Position numbers and translations under genes: made by a program. The notes beneath the pieces were generated by a model that saw nothing but the letters and a program-made list of their open reading frames with translations, was not told where the DNA came from and searched no databases. 64,000 bases of DNA, taken from assembly GCF_031846165.1 (NCBI RefSeq), contig NZ_JAVRIE010000008.1, positions 1 through 64,000 of the forward strand, given 5' to 3'. This document shows positions 17,527 to 25,778 of this stretch, piece after piece (the stretch's first letter is position 1; the number at the start of each line of letters is the position of its first letter). The stretch is from Glaciecola blandensis (GTDB lineage: Bacteria; Pseudomonadota; Gammaproteobacteria; Enterobacterales; Alteromonadaceae).

Positions 17527-18759
17527 ATGAATCAAGTAGAAATCTATCTCGGTGTAGGCATGTTTATCGCTATCGTATTAGCGTTAGTATTTATTATCAT
17601 GTTTGCGAAATCGAAATTAGTGCCTGAAGGTGACGTTAAAATCACCATTAATGGCGATCCAGATAAAGTAATTACAACTTCTCCAGGTGGAAAATTGCTA
17701 GGCGCACTAGCAGAGTCTGGCATCTTCGTATCATCTGCCTGCGGTGGCGGTGGCTCATGTGGGCAGTGTACGGTTGATGTGAAATCAGGTGGTGGCGAAA
17801 TCTTACCAACTGAGTTAGATCATATCTCTAAGCGCGAAGCGAAAGGCGGTTGTCGTTTGTCTTGCCAAGTTTCTATTAAGCAAGACATGGACATTGAGCT
17901 TCCGGAAGAAGTATTTGGTATCAAAAAGTGGGATTGTGAAGTTATTTCTAACAATAACGAAGCGACCTTCATCAAAGAGCTTAAGTTGGCTATTCCAGAT
18001 GGCGAAAGTGTTCCATTCCGCGCCGGTGGTTATATTCAAATTGAGGCTCCGCCTCATCACGTTAAGTATAAAGACTTTGATGTACCAGATGAATACCGCA
18101 AAGATTGGGAACACTTCGGCTTCTTTGACGTAGAGTCAAAGGTTGATGAAGAAACCATTCGCGCTTATTCAATGGCAAACTATCCAGAGGAAGAAGGCAT
18201 TATTATGTTGAACGTGCGTATTGCTACGCCGCCACCTAATAATCTTAGCTTGCCAGCGGGTAAAATGTCATCGTTCATTTGGTCATTGAAAGAAGGCGAC
18301 AAAGTAACAATTTCTGGCCCATTTGGTGAGTTCTTCGCGAAAGATACTGATGCTGAAATGGTGTTTGTAGGCGGTGGTGCTGGTATGGCTCCGATGCGTT
18401 CACACATTTTTGATCAACTTCGTCGAATCAAAACAGACCGCAAAATGACCTTCTGGTATGGTGCTCGTTCTTTGCGTGAAATGTTCTATGTTGAAGATTT
18501 CGATATGTTACAAAAAGAAAACGAGAACTTTACTTGGCACGTAGCCTTATCTGACCCTCAACCAGAGGATAATTGGGAAGGCGACACTGGGTTTATCCAC
18601 AATGTTCTATTAGAGAACTACTTGAAGGATCACCCAGCGCCAGAAGACTGTGAGTTCTATATGTGTGGTCCACCTATGATGAACGCAGCAGTAATTAATA
18701 TGCTCAAAGAGCTCGGTGTTGAAGATGAAAACATCATGCTTGATGACTTCGGTGGCTAA
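17527..18759 (+). CDS. nqrF: Na+-translocating NADH:quinone reductase subunit F
   Basis: Electron-input subunit of NQR. A single N-terminal membrane helix (about 5-27) is followed by a 2Fe-2S ferredoxin domain and an FAD/NADH oxidoreductase domain. Cluster ligands are visible as Cys72, Cys78 and Cys81 (SACGGGGSCGQC) and Cys113 (CRLSC), nearly the same numbering as Vibrio NqrF. The FAD motif RAYSMANYP and the NADH-binding GGGAGMAPMRSH and YMCGPPMMN stretches are intact, and the C terminus MLDDFGG is conserved. The 410-residue length is normal. TAGGAG lies upstream, and a hairpin terminator follows. Confidence 0.97.
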   Translation: MNQVEIYLGVGMFIAIVLALVFIIMFAKSKLVPEGDVKITINGDPDKVITTSPGGKLLGALAESGIFVSSACGGGGSCGQCTVDVKSGGGEILPTELDHISKREAKGGCRLSCQVSIKQDMDIELPEEVFGIKKWDCEVISNNNEATFIKELKLAIPDGESVPFRAGGYIQIEAPPHHVKYKDFDVPDEYRKDWEHFGFFDVESKVDEETIRAYSMANYPEEEGIIMLNVRIATPPPNNLSLPAGKMSSFIWSLKEGDKVTISGPFGEFFAKDTDAEMVFVGGGAGMAPMRSHIFDQLRRIKTDRKMTFWYGARSLREMFYVEDFDMLQKENENFTWHVALSDPQPEDNWEGDTGFIHNVLLENYLKDHPAPEDCEFYMCGPPMMNAAVINMLKELGVEDENIMLDDFGG

Positions 18760-18779
18760 GCGACCGGCAATGAGCAACA

Positions 18780-18838
18780 CTTAAGCCTTGGCTTAAGCGT
18801 AAGGTAAAGGCGCATTCTACTGAGAAGCGCCTTTTTTG
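18780..18838 (+). terminator. Terminator region of the nqr operon
   Basis: A perfect palindrome CTTAAGCC tt GGCTTAAG (18780-18797) is followed by a second stem, AAAGGCGC (18806-18813) with GCGCCTTT (18827-18834), running into six T. The second hairpin is the likely Rho-independent terminator; the first may assist or act as a processing site. Confidence 0.85.
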
Positions 18839-18922
18839 TTTCAGCCAACTCACAATTGCTTTTTTTGTTTTGCTGAGACATTTTCCAAAGTAATACAATA
18901 TTTATACTACTGAAGGTGCATT

Positions 18923-19939
18923 TTGAAAGCTTTATCCGTTTTTCTTTGTCTTAGCTTCTTACTTGTCGCTTGTTCGTCTCCTCAACCCAGTGAGCAAGTC
19001 ATTTATGGGAAAACGATGGGTACGACCTACACTGTCAAGTTTGTAGATCCGCAAGACAATAATATTGTTTTGCCAGCGCTTAAGGCTGAAATTGACGATG
19101 CTCTCATACAAGTCAACGCCCTGATGTCGACGTACGATCCGAACTCAGAATTATCCTTGTTGAACAAAGCACCGGCAAATACCCCTTTTCCGATATCAGA
19201 GCAAACAACTCTCGTTCTAAACGAAGCTATCAGGCTGAATAAGCTAAGCTCAGGGACTTTAGATGTGACCGTTGGTCCTTTAGTCAATTTGTGGGGGTTC
19301 GGCCCTGACAAGCGTCCTGAGACCATACCAAGCCGAGAGCAACTGATGGCAGTGAGGGAGTTTGTGGGTATCGACAAGTTTACCTTGGAAAATGATGTCG
19401 TTACCAAACAACATAAGTCGGTTTATATCGATTTATCAACAATTGCCAAGGGCTATGGTGTCGATGTTGTAGCTGATATACTAGAGACAAACGATATTGA
19501 TAATTATTTGGTCGAAATTGGCGGTGAAATGCGAGTTGCTGGCCAGAAAAAGAATGGTGCTTCATGGCGTGTGGCAGTAGAAAAGCCCATAAGCACGCAG
19601 CGAGAAGCTCAGAAGATATTCAGTATTGGTAATAATGCGATTGCCACATCAGGTGATTACCGGATTTATTTTGAGTATGACGGCAAGCGTTATAGTCATT
19701 TAATAGATCCAAACACCGGTTATCCAATTACACATAACTTAGTATCGGTTACTGTGGTTCATCCGTCCTCTATGACAGCAGACGGTTTAGCAACGGCCCT
19801 AAATGTAATGGGGCCAGAGAAGGCGAAAGTCTTAGCAGAACGAAATAACTTATCGGTGTTCATGGTCTTAAAAGAAGGTGAAGAGTTTGTTGAGTATTCC
19901 TCGCCGAGCTTTGAAGCACTGATACAAAATCAACAATAG
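18923..19939 (+). CDS. apbE: FAD:protein FMN transferase, lipoprotein
   Basis: Transfers FMN from FAD to threonine residues of target proteins in the periplasm; here the obvious targets are NqrB and NqrC encoded just upstream. The product has 338 residues with a lipoprotein signal (LLVACSS). The domain shows GKTMGTTYTVKF, MSTYDPNSELS, GTLDVTVGPLVNLWGFGP, the STIAKGYGVD stretch and ATSGDYRIYF, with YSHLIDPNTGYP near the C terminus. The start is a TTG, because no ATG or GTG gives a signal peptide and GAAGG lies just upstream. The gene has its own interval after the nqr terminator and is followed closely by nqrM. Confidence 0.95.
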   Translation: MKALSVFLCLSFLLVACSSPQPSEQVIYGKTMGTTYTVKFVDPQDNNIVLPALKAEIDDALIQVNALMSTYDPNSELSLLNKAPANTPFPISEQTTLVLNEAIRLNKLSSGTLDVTVGPLVNLWGFGPDKRPETIPSREQLMAVREFVGIDKFTLENDVVTKQHKSVYIDLSTIAKGYGVDVVADILETNDIDNYLVEIGGEMRVAGQKKNGASWRVAVEKPISTQREAQKIFSIGNNAIATSGDYRIYFEYDGKRYSHLIDPNTGYPITHNLVSVTVVHPSSMTADGLATALNVMGPEKAKVLAERNNLSVFMVLKEGEEFVEYSSPSFEALIQNQQ

Positions 19940-19986
19940 CGACGCTTTAATAAACGTCACTAATTAGATAATTAATCGAGGTCAAT

Positions 19987-20220
19987 TTGAGTACTTTCAT
20001 TTTAGCATTTGGATTTTTCCTGCTGATGGTATTAGCCATGGCAGTTGGATACATTCTACAAAAGAAAACGATTGCTGGTAGTTGTGGTGGACTTGGCGCT
20101 TTAGGTATTTCTAAAGCCTGTGATTGTCCAGAACCGTGCGATAGAAAAAAAGCTCGTATGGAACGAGAAGAAAAACGACAGGAAAAAATTAAAGAGTGGC
20201 AAAACAATAAGATTTTGTAG
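19987..20220 (+). CDS. nqrM: Na+-NQR maturation protein NqrM (DUF539)
   Basis: Small membrane-anchored protein (77 residues) required for maturation of NQR, thought to deliver iron to the NqrD/NqrE centre. One N-terminal helix (about 3-25) is followed by the family's four-cysteine pattern: Cys33 in GSCGG and Cys45, Cys47 and Cys51 in ACDCPEPCDRKKARMER. A basic, charged tail ends the protein. The start is TTG, with GAGG five bases upstream. It lies 47 bases after apbE, so the two are probably co-transcribed. Confidence 0.94.
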   Translation: MSTFILAFGFFLLMVLAMAVGYILQKKTIAGSCGGLGALGISKACDCPEPCDRKKARMEREEKRQEKIKEWQNNKIL

Positions 20221-20248
20221 GAGCAGCATTGAGAGGGTGAAGAAAACC

Positions 20249-21016
20249 TTATGGATGAATGATAGCTATCACTTGACTAATAAAGTGTTGGTCCGCTAAT
20301 GCTTTCTCATCAATCCGATTAAAGGCTGCTACCAGTGAGTCATGGTGAGGAGACGACTTGCTAATTGCATAGTGCGTTGGCACTGAGGTGAGATACTCTA
20401 TTTGTACAATCTGCTCATATGAGGTTCTGGTTTCACTATCTAATTGATTTAGAAAGTGTATATAGGGGTTCTCATAAGATAAAAGGTGAGATGTGCGGCC
20501 ATTTAAAAACAAATTTGTGGCGTTGTCCGCATTTGGCACGTCAACAAATTTATACCCCTGTTCCTCCATCTTACGTCTCTGACCTTCATAATCATAACCC
20601 CTAATTGAAGCCACTGTTTTACTGCTACTTTGCTCATTTTTCGAATAAAGATTAAGTTTGAGTTTGTCGAAGGGGATTTTGGTAAATGAGACTTTATCTT
20701 TTAAGGCATTGGTTGACTTGATATTAACAGTAAGGTCAATTTTACCTTCTTCAATACTCCGATACACTCGAGCCGGTGCTGCACAAAAAGGTTTAACTTT
20801 AAAGTTATCGCTTAAAAGAAGAGTTTGGGTAATGTCAAAGCCCGAGCCAAAACATTGCCCTGTTTCTTCATCTATTGTGCTGTAAGGTGCAAAGCCCGTT
20901 AGGCCTAGCACTATTGTGGTAGGGTCATTATCTGCTGGCTTTGCGGCCAATTGTGCAGACAACACTATGTATGTATTGAGTGATAACAACAGGATAAGGG
21001 TGAATCTAAAAAGCAC
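20249..21016 (-). CDS. Periplasmic solute-binding-like protein (SBP_bac_3 fold)
   Basis: 255 residues with a signal peptide (hydrophobic about 3-20, AQLAAKP after it). The opening of the mature part, GFAPYSTIDEETGQCFGSGFDI, and the later RVYRSIEEGKIDLTV segment fit the family-3 extracellular solute-binding fold, found both in ABC amino-acid uptake and in sensor domains. No permease or ATPase gene is near, so it may be an orphan binding protein. Two cysteines (Cys about 54 and 78) could pair. The start is a GTG with TAGGAGA five to seven bases upstream. It is divergent from dinB and convergent with nqrM. Confidence 0.75.
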   Translation of the reverse strand: MLFRFTLILLLSLNTYIVLSAQLAAKPADNDPTTIVLGLTGFAPYSTIDEETGQCFGSGFDITQTLLLSDNFKVKPFCAAPARVYRSIEEGKIDLTVNIKSTNALKDKVSFTKIPFDKLKLNLYSKNEQSSSKTVASIRGYDYEGQRRKMEEQGYKFVDVPNADNATNLFLNGRTSHLLSYENPYIHFLNQLDSETRTSYEQIVQIEYLTSVPTHYAISKSSPHHDSLVAAFNRIDEKALADQHFISQVIAIIHP

Positions 21017-21183
21017 TTAACTCTCCTAAAGGCACTTTTAGATAGTAGCATAAGTTTAATGAAAAATGATATGTACATATTTTCAGCAAATGAGGCGCTC
21101 TAAAATCGACCTCCTTGCTTATTTACAAACCTTACCTAGGACCTTTGCTTTTAGTAATGGTTTTTCTTCTAAATTGTTATAAA

Positions 21184-21199
21184 CTGTTTATTTATACAG
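21184..21199 (+). promoter_or_regulatory. LexA (SOS) box upstream of dinB
   Basis: CTGTTTATTTATACAG matches the gammaproteobacterial LexA consensus CTGT-N8-ACAG exactly, with an AT-rich centre. It lies 30 bases before the dinB start and overlaps the region where a promoter would sit. Confidence 0.88.
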
Positions 21200-21229
21200 T
21201 TGTTAATGAAGTTGATGCAAGCCACAATA

Positions 21230-22282
21230 ATGAGAAAGTTTATTCATATTGATATGGATTGTTTTTACGCTGCAGTGGAAATGCGTGACAATCCTGAGCT
21301 CCGCAATATACCCATCGCTATTGGCGGCAGTGCTGATCGACGAGGTGTGGTGTCGACTTGTAATTATCAAGCCAGAGAATTTGGTGTCCGGTCTGCAATG
21401 GCTACCGCAACTGCCTTACGCTTATGCCCGAATTTAACCTTAGTAAAAGGCAGAATGTCGGTGTACAAAGAAGTATCCGATCAAATAAAAGCTATTTACC
21501 TGCGCTACACGGATGAAATCGAACCACTCTCCTTAGATGAAGCCTTTCTCGATGTAACAGACTCTGAGTTGTTTAACGGCAGCGCGACTTACATTGCCGA
21601 AGATATCCGCCGAGCGATTGAACAAGAAATCGGATTGACGGCATCCGCCGGTGTTGCACCTATCAAATTTGTGGCAAAAGTAGCTAGTGATGAAAACAAA
21701 CCGAACGGTATCTGTGTGATCGCACCCGACCAGCTTGACGAGTTTGTAAAAGCGCTACCGCTAAAAAAAATCCCCGGAGTTGGCAAGGTAACCTTAGAAA
21801 AGCTGAATAAATTGGGTCTATACAAGTGTGAAGATATCCGTACTTTTCCTATCGAAAAGCTGCACAAGCACTTTGGGAAGTTTGGCGCGTCTCTTTGGAA
21901 GAGAGCTCACGCTATTGATGAACGGCGTTTATCTACGAATAGGAAGCGCAAGTCGATTGGTGTTGAACGAACACTTGATCAAGATCTGACCAGTCTTGAA
22001 GAATGTCAGGCCGTCGTCAGCAAACTTTTACCTACCTTGATGGAACGCATCAACGCCAAACAAAGAGCGCCAGTAAAATCTTTAGGTGTCAAACTTAAGT
22101 TCAGTGACTTTCAGCAAACAACAGTAGAGCAACAAGGCCTTATCGTCGATGAGCAAACATTATTCAATTTGGTGTCTAAAGCATTTCTGCGTGGGGAAGG
22201 AAAAAACGTCCGATTAGTCGGTATTCACGTATCTCTTACAGACATACTCAATACAGATCAGATGTCGTTGCCCTTGCTTTAA
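21230..22282 (+). CDS. dinB: DNA polymerase IV
   Basis: Y-family translesion polymerase that extends past damaged bases under the SOS response. The chosen start gives MRKFIHIDMDCFYA and 350 residues, matching E. coli DinB (351) in N terminus and length; the frame continues ten codons upstream without better support. Metal-binding residues are Asp8 and the LSLDEAFLDV pair (about Asp103 and Glu104). SAGVAPIKFVAKVASD and KIPGVGKVT belong to the palm and thumb. The little-finger domain and the C-terminal QMSLPLL are present; the latter resembles a clamp-binding QLxLxL motif. The ribosome binding site is poor, and a LexA box lies just upstream. Confidence 0.95.
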   Translation: MRKFIHIDMDCFYAAVEMRDNPELRNIPIAIGGSADRRGVVSTCNYQAREFGVRSAMATATALRLCPNLTLVKGRMSVYKEVSDQIKAIYLRYTDEIEPLSLDEAFLDVTDSELFNGSATYIAEDIRRAIEQEIGLTASAGVAPIKFVAKVASDENKPNGICVIAPDQLDEFVKALPLKKIPGVGKVTLEKLNKLGLYKCEDIRTFPIEKLHKHFGKFGASLWKRAHAIDERRLSTNRKRKSIGVERTLDQDLTSLEECQAVVSKLLPTLMERINAKQRAPVKSLGVKLKFSDFQQTTVEQQGLIVDEQTLFNLVSKAFLRGEGKNVRLVGIHVSLTDILNTDQMSLPLL

Positions 22283-22299
22283 GCTAATTGCAATGTTAC

Positions 22300-22355
22300 A
22301 TATGCACCAAAATAAGTGCGCTATATGGCGTGCACTAACGTGTGCGAATGCATAT
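22300..22355. repeat. Imperfect inverted repeat after dinB
   Basis: ATATGCA (22300-22306) and TGCATAT (22349-22355) flank an inner AGTGC/GCACT pair (22315-22319 and 22332-22336). The segment could form a branched hairpin between dinB and the aminopeptidase gene. It lacks a T run, so a terminator role is uncertain. Confidence 0.4.
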
Positions 22356-22410
22356 GAACTTACAAGATGTGTAAGTAATAAACGCGCCTAATCATCCAAC
22401 GGAGATTTCC

Positions 22411-23964
22411 ATGCCTTTTCCAAAAGCAGTGTTAGAAACGAGCACAACTGGCTTAACAGATAACTATGATGCTTTTATTCTGTTGAGCAATACCTTTTCT
22501 AGTCAGTTCTACTCAGATTTGTCAGGTGCTATCCAACTTCACCAACGTTTAGACAAACGAGTAGGTGAACAGGCTGTACTCATTCCTAATCAGAGCGTTC
22601 CTGGAAATCGAGTCATACACGTGCCATCAGGTGCTTTAGATCGTGACTATGATGATGTTCGACAAATATTTGATGCGGCTAAGAATGTCGCTCAGACCCT
22701 TATAGACTCGGGTATTCGTAAACCCTTGCTTGAAGTGAATCTGCATGGCTTAAATGCGCCTATGCAAGCTACTTACGTCAATGCGATTGAAGCTGCATTT
22801 CTTGGGCTTTGCCAAGGCTTATGGCAGCCTTTGGAGGCTCGACAGGCGCTTGGAGAGAACGAAGTCGAACCACTTCAAGAACTCGGTATTTTGCATTCTG
22901 ATCCTGATTTTGATGTTTCTCGCTTAAATGCCATTGAGGCAGGCAAACGAGTAGCCAGGGATCTCTGTGGTACAGAGCCTGAGCGTATGGCTCCTCCAGG
23001 CTTTGCTGACTATTGCTTGGAGGCATTCAAGGATTCTAACGTTGAAGTCTCAGTCATCTCAGATCATGAAGCAATATTAAAGGATTACCCATTATTGCAT
23101 GCGGTTGCCAGAGCGTCGATTGAGGTGGAACGTCATCGTCCTAGAATTATTCGCATGGTTTACCAGGGCGAAGGCGAAATTAACAAAACTCTCTTGTTTG
23201 CTGGTAAAGGGATTACTTTTGATACCGGTGGCGCAGACCTGAAAGTTAACGGCCATATGGCAGGCATGAGTCGTGATAAAGGCGGCGCCGCGGGTGTTGC
23301 TGGCTTCATGAAAACAGTTTCATTGCTCGCACCAAAAGGGCTGAAAGTGATTGTTGAAATCGGTGCTGTTAGAAATAGTATTGGTGCCGAGGCCTTTATA
23401 CCGGATGAAATTATCACTTCTCATGCTGGTATTCGAGTGCGAGTAGGTAATACTGATGCTGAAGGGCGTATGTTGCTAGCAGATCTACTTTCACACTTAC
23501 GTGAAGATGCTAAAGATGCTGTTAATCCTGAGTTATTTTCAGTGGCTACTTTAACCGGCCACGCTGCTATTGCCTTTGGTCCCTATACCGCATTAGTCGA
23601 AAATAAACCTGCTCGCGCATTAGGCGTTGCTAAATCGCTCTTCGAGCAGGGCGAATTATGCGCGGATCCAGTTGAACCCTCACTTTCTCGACGAGAAGAC
23701 TTTAATTTTGTTAAGCCTCGCACCAAAGCTGATGATGTGCTGTCGTCAAATAATGCGCCATCTGTTACGACGGTCAGAGGACATCAATTCCCGATGGCAT
23801 TCTTAAGCATTGCCTCCGGTCTTGATCAACATGAGGCAAATAGCACACTTCCATTGCCATATACACACGTTGATATAGCCGGTAGTGGTGTGGAAAATCT
23901 TGATTGGCAACACGGTAAGCCAACAGCAGCTCCGGTCAACGTGTTTGTAAACACTTACTTGTAG
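22411..23964 (+). CDS. M17 family leucyl aminopeptidase
   Basis: Cytosolic dinuclear-metal aminopeptidase that removes N-terminal residues from peptides. The C-terminal catalytic domain (about 190-517) contains the M17 metal ligands: FAGKGITFDTGGADLK with Lys and Asp, MSRDKGGAAG with Asp, and the signature NTDAEGRMLL near residue 350. The N-terminal domain (about 1-180) is divergent from E. coli PepA, so a specific PepA label is not given; it may be closer to the NPEPL1-like branch. There is no signal peptide. CGGAGA lies upstream of the ATG. A DUF1653 gene follows nine bases after the stop. Confidence 0.9.
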   Translation: MPFPKAVLETSTTGLTDNYDAFILLSNTFSSQFYSDLSGAIQLHQRLDKRVGEQAVLIPNQSVPGNRVIHVPSGALDRDYDDVRQIFDAAKNVAQTLIDSGIRKPLLEVNLHGLNAPMQATYVNAIEAAFLGLCQGLWQPLEARQALGENEVEPLQELGILHSDPDFDVSRLNAIEAGKRVARDLCGTEPERMAPPGFADYCLEAFKDSNVEVSVISDHEAILKDYPLLHAVARASIEVERHRPRIIRMVYQGEGEINKTLLFAGKGITFDTGGADLKVNGHMAGMSRDKGGAAGVAGFMKTVSLLAPKGLKVIVEIGAVRNSIGAEAFIPDEIITSHAGIRVRVGNTDAEGRMLLADLLSHLREDAKDAVNPELFSVATLTGHAAIAFGPYTALVENKPARALGVAKSLFEQGELCADPVEPSLSRREDFNFVKPRTKADDVLSSNNAPSVTTVRGHQFPMAFLSIASGLDQHEANSTLPLPYTHVDIAGSGVENLDWQHGKPTAAPVNVFVNTYL

Positions 23965-23973
23965 GCTAATAGA

Positions 23974-24198
23974 ATGAACATTAGCCAGAAAGAAATTAAG
24001 CCGGGTAAGTACAAACATTATAAGGGAAAAGACTACCAAGTAATGGGTGTCGCCCAGCACTCCGAGGACGGCAGTTATGTTGTAGTATACAAACCTTTAT
24101 ATGGTGAACAAAGCCTTTGGGTGAGACCTTTGGAGATGTTTGCTGAGGATGTCATGATCGAGGGTGAGCCTATTCCTCGTTTTGCTTTTGTTGAATAA
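23974..24198 (+). CDS. DUF1653 domain protein
   Basis: Small cytoplasmic protein (74 residues) of the DUF1653 family, seen from GKYKHYKGKDYQVMGVAQHSED, VVYKPLYGEQSLWVRPLEMF and a C terminus like PRFAFVE. No biochemical role is established. It starts nine bases after the aminopeptidase stop, so it is almost certainly co-transcribed with it. No good Shine-Dalgarno is visible, so coupled translation is likely. Confidence 0.88.
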   Translation: MNISQKEIKPGKYKHYKGKDYQVMGVAQHSEDGSYVVVYKPLYGEQSLWVRPLEMFAEDVMIEGEPIPRFAFVE

Positions 24199-24302
24199 CG
24201 TGATTACTTAAATAGATGAGATTTTTTTAGATTTAAGCAGGTCTTCTGATTGTTTAGACTATACTTCTGAAAAAAGCGCTGTTCAAAATTGATCTTAATA
24301 CT

Positions 24303-24319
24303 GTAGATTTCGAATCTAC
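24303..24319. promoter_or_regulatory. Palindrome upstream of the metallo-hydrolase gene
   Basis: GTAGATT tcg AATCTAC is a perfect seven-base-arm palindrome about 93 bases before the start of the metallo-hydrolase gene. It has the size of a dimeric-regulator operator; the regulator is unknown. Confidence 0.35.
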
Positions 24320-24411
24320 TGTGTCGCTAGAACAAGCGTAATTACACTATGTAGTGAAAGATACAATTAGATAATACGAACATAAAACAAAAGAAATCAA
24401 GGGAACACAAG

Positions 24412-25275
24412 ATGAAAAATTTAAGCTTGAAAGCGCTCTTCGCTTTATCAATTGGCGGCTTACTTAGCGCAAGTGCTATCGGCCAAGGGCGTTTTGATGA
24501 TGTTGAAGTCAAATCTGAACCGGTAGCTGGAGCAGTTCACATGCTAGTGGGCGCTGGCGGAAATATCGGTGTTTCGGCAGGGGCTGATGGTCTCTTAATT
24601 GTTGATGACCAGTATGCTGACTTAGCCGAAAAGATCGCAGCGAGCTTGGCTGATATTAGTAAAGAGCAAACGCGTTATGTAATCAATACGCACTTTCATG
24701 GCGATCACACAGGTTCAAATGCTTTTTTCAAAACTCATAAAAAAGCGACTATTTTTGCCCATGAAAATGTGCGAGTTCGCTTAGCGGCAGGTGAAGATGC
24801 GGATCCAGCGAGCTTACCAGTGGTTACTTATGAAAAAGGTGTTAAGTTTCATATGAACGGTGAGACCATTCACGTTTTTCACCTAGCTAACGCTCACACC
24901 GATGGTGATAGTGCCGTTTGGTTTGAAGAGCCAGATGTTTTGCATACTGGTGACTTATTCTTTAAAGATTGGTTCCCGTTTGTTGATTTAAACTCAGGAG
25001 GCTCTGTACCTGGTTATATTAGCGCCGTTGAGACCTTACTAGGTATGATTGACAACGACACGAAGATTATCCCTGGTCACGGTGCTATGGCGAACAAAGC
25101 GGACTATGAGCGCTTTCTCAATATGATGAAAGAGACTTATGCTTATGTACAGGCAAAAAAGGCTGCTGGGATGAGTGAGGACGATCTAGTTGCTGCTGGT
25201 CTAGAAGAAAAATGGAAGTCTTGGGCGTGGCGTTTTATTACTGAAGAAAGATGGATCAGAACACTTTACAAGTAA
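24412..25275 (+). CDS. Secreted metallo-beta-lactamase-fold hydrolase
   Basis: Exported hydrolase of 287 residues with a signal peptide (hydrophobic about 7-24, ending SASAIGQ). The metallo-beta-lactamase fold is clear from NTHFHGDHTGSN (about 95-106, the HxHxDH zinc motif), HTDGDSAVWF, HTGDLFF with the bridging Asp, and IPGHG near residue 222. It resembles secreted cyclase-like family members rather than a proven beta-lactamase; the substrate cannot be read from the sequence. CAAGGGAAC precedes the start. Its last 25 bases overlap the next gene. Confidence 0.87.
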   Translation: MKNLSLKALFALSIGGLLSASAIGQGRFDDVEVKSEPVAGAVHMLVGAGGNIGVSAGADGLLIVDDQYADLAEKIAASLADISKEQTRYVINTHFHGDHTGSNAFFKTHKKATIFAHENVRVRLAAGEDADPASLPVVTYEKGVKFHMNGETIHVFHLANAHTDGDSAVWFEEPDVLHTGDLFFKDWFPFVDLNSGGSVPGYISAVETLLGMIDNDTKIIPGHGAMANKADYERFLNMMKETYAYVQAKKAAGMSEDDLVAAGLEEKWKSWAWRFITEERWIRTLYK

Positions 25276-25748
25276 ACCACCCTCTCAAATTTGAAGCAGC
25301 GGTTGAACGAGACTTCGCCGCTTTAGCTTCTTGGTTTGATAATGCTCACGCCCTACAAGAGTGGGGCGGTCCCGCTCTAAGCTTAACTCGCTCTCCTGCT
25401 GACTTAATGGCACAACTTCATCAGTCTCCAGATTATTCCTCGTATGCGATACACCAAGGTAATGAAACCATTGCGTTTGGACAATTATTATTATTGAAAG
25501 AAAGGGCGCATTTAGCTCGATTGTGCGTGAATCCAGCACGCCGGGGTGAAAAGCTCGGTCTACGCTTAGTTAATGAACTTATTCAGCAAGCAGCCAAAAC
25601 GATCAACTTAAAGTCTGCATCGTTATTTGTTTATGAATCTAATTATGTGGCAATTGCTTGTTATCAAAAACTCGGTTTTGTTGAAACAGTGACACCAACT
25701 GGAATATCGAAGCCTGAGCGGTGCAAATATATGATGAAACGCTGCTAG
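25251..25748 (+). CDS. GNAT family N-acetyltransferase
   Basis: Predicted acetyl-CoA-dependent N-acyltransferase of 165 residues. The acetyl-CoA loop is seen in ARLCVNPARRGEKLGLRLV (about 84-102), followed by the ASLFVYESNYVAIACYQKLGFVE motif B stretch typical of GNAT proteins. The acceptor is unknown. The ATG at 25251 lies inside the preceding gene in another frame, with GAAGAAAG upstream, so translation is likely coupled. If the overlap is real, the two products may be made in fixed proportion. Confidence 0.86.
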   Translation: MDQNTLQVNHPLKFEAAVERDFAALASWFDNAHALQEWGGPALSLTRSPADLMAQLHQSPDYSSYAIHQGNETIAFGQLLLLKERAHLARLCVNPARRGEKLGLRLVNELIQQAAKTINLKSASLFVYESNYVAIACYQKLGFVETVTPTGISKPERCKYMMKRC

Positions 25749-25766
25749 TCAGCAGCGTTTCATTTT
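25736..25766 (+). terminator. Terminator overlapping the GNAT stop codon
   Basis: GAAACGCTGCT agtc AGCAGCGTTTC forms a perfect 11-base stem around a four-base loop and includes the GNAT stop codon. A short ATTTT follows. It lies between convergent genes. Confidence 0.75.
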
Positions 25767-25778
25767 GCGTCCAGTAAA

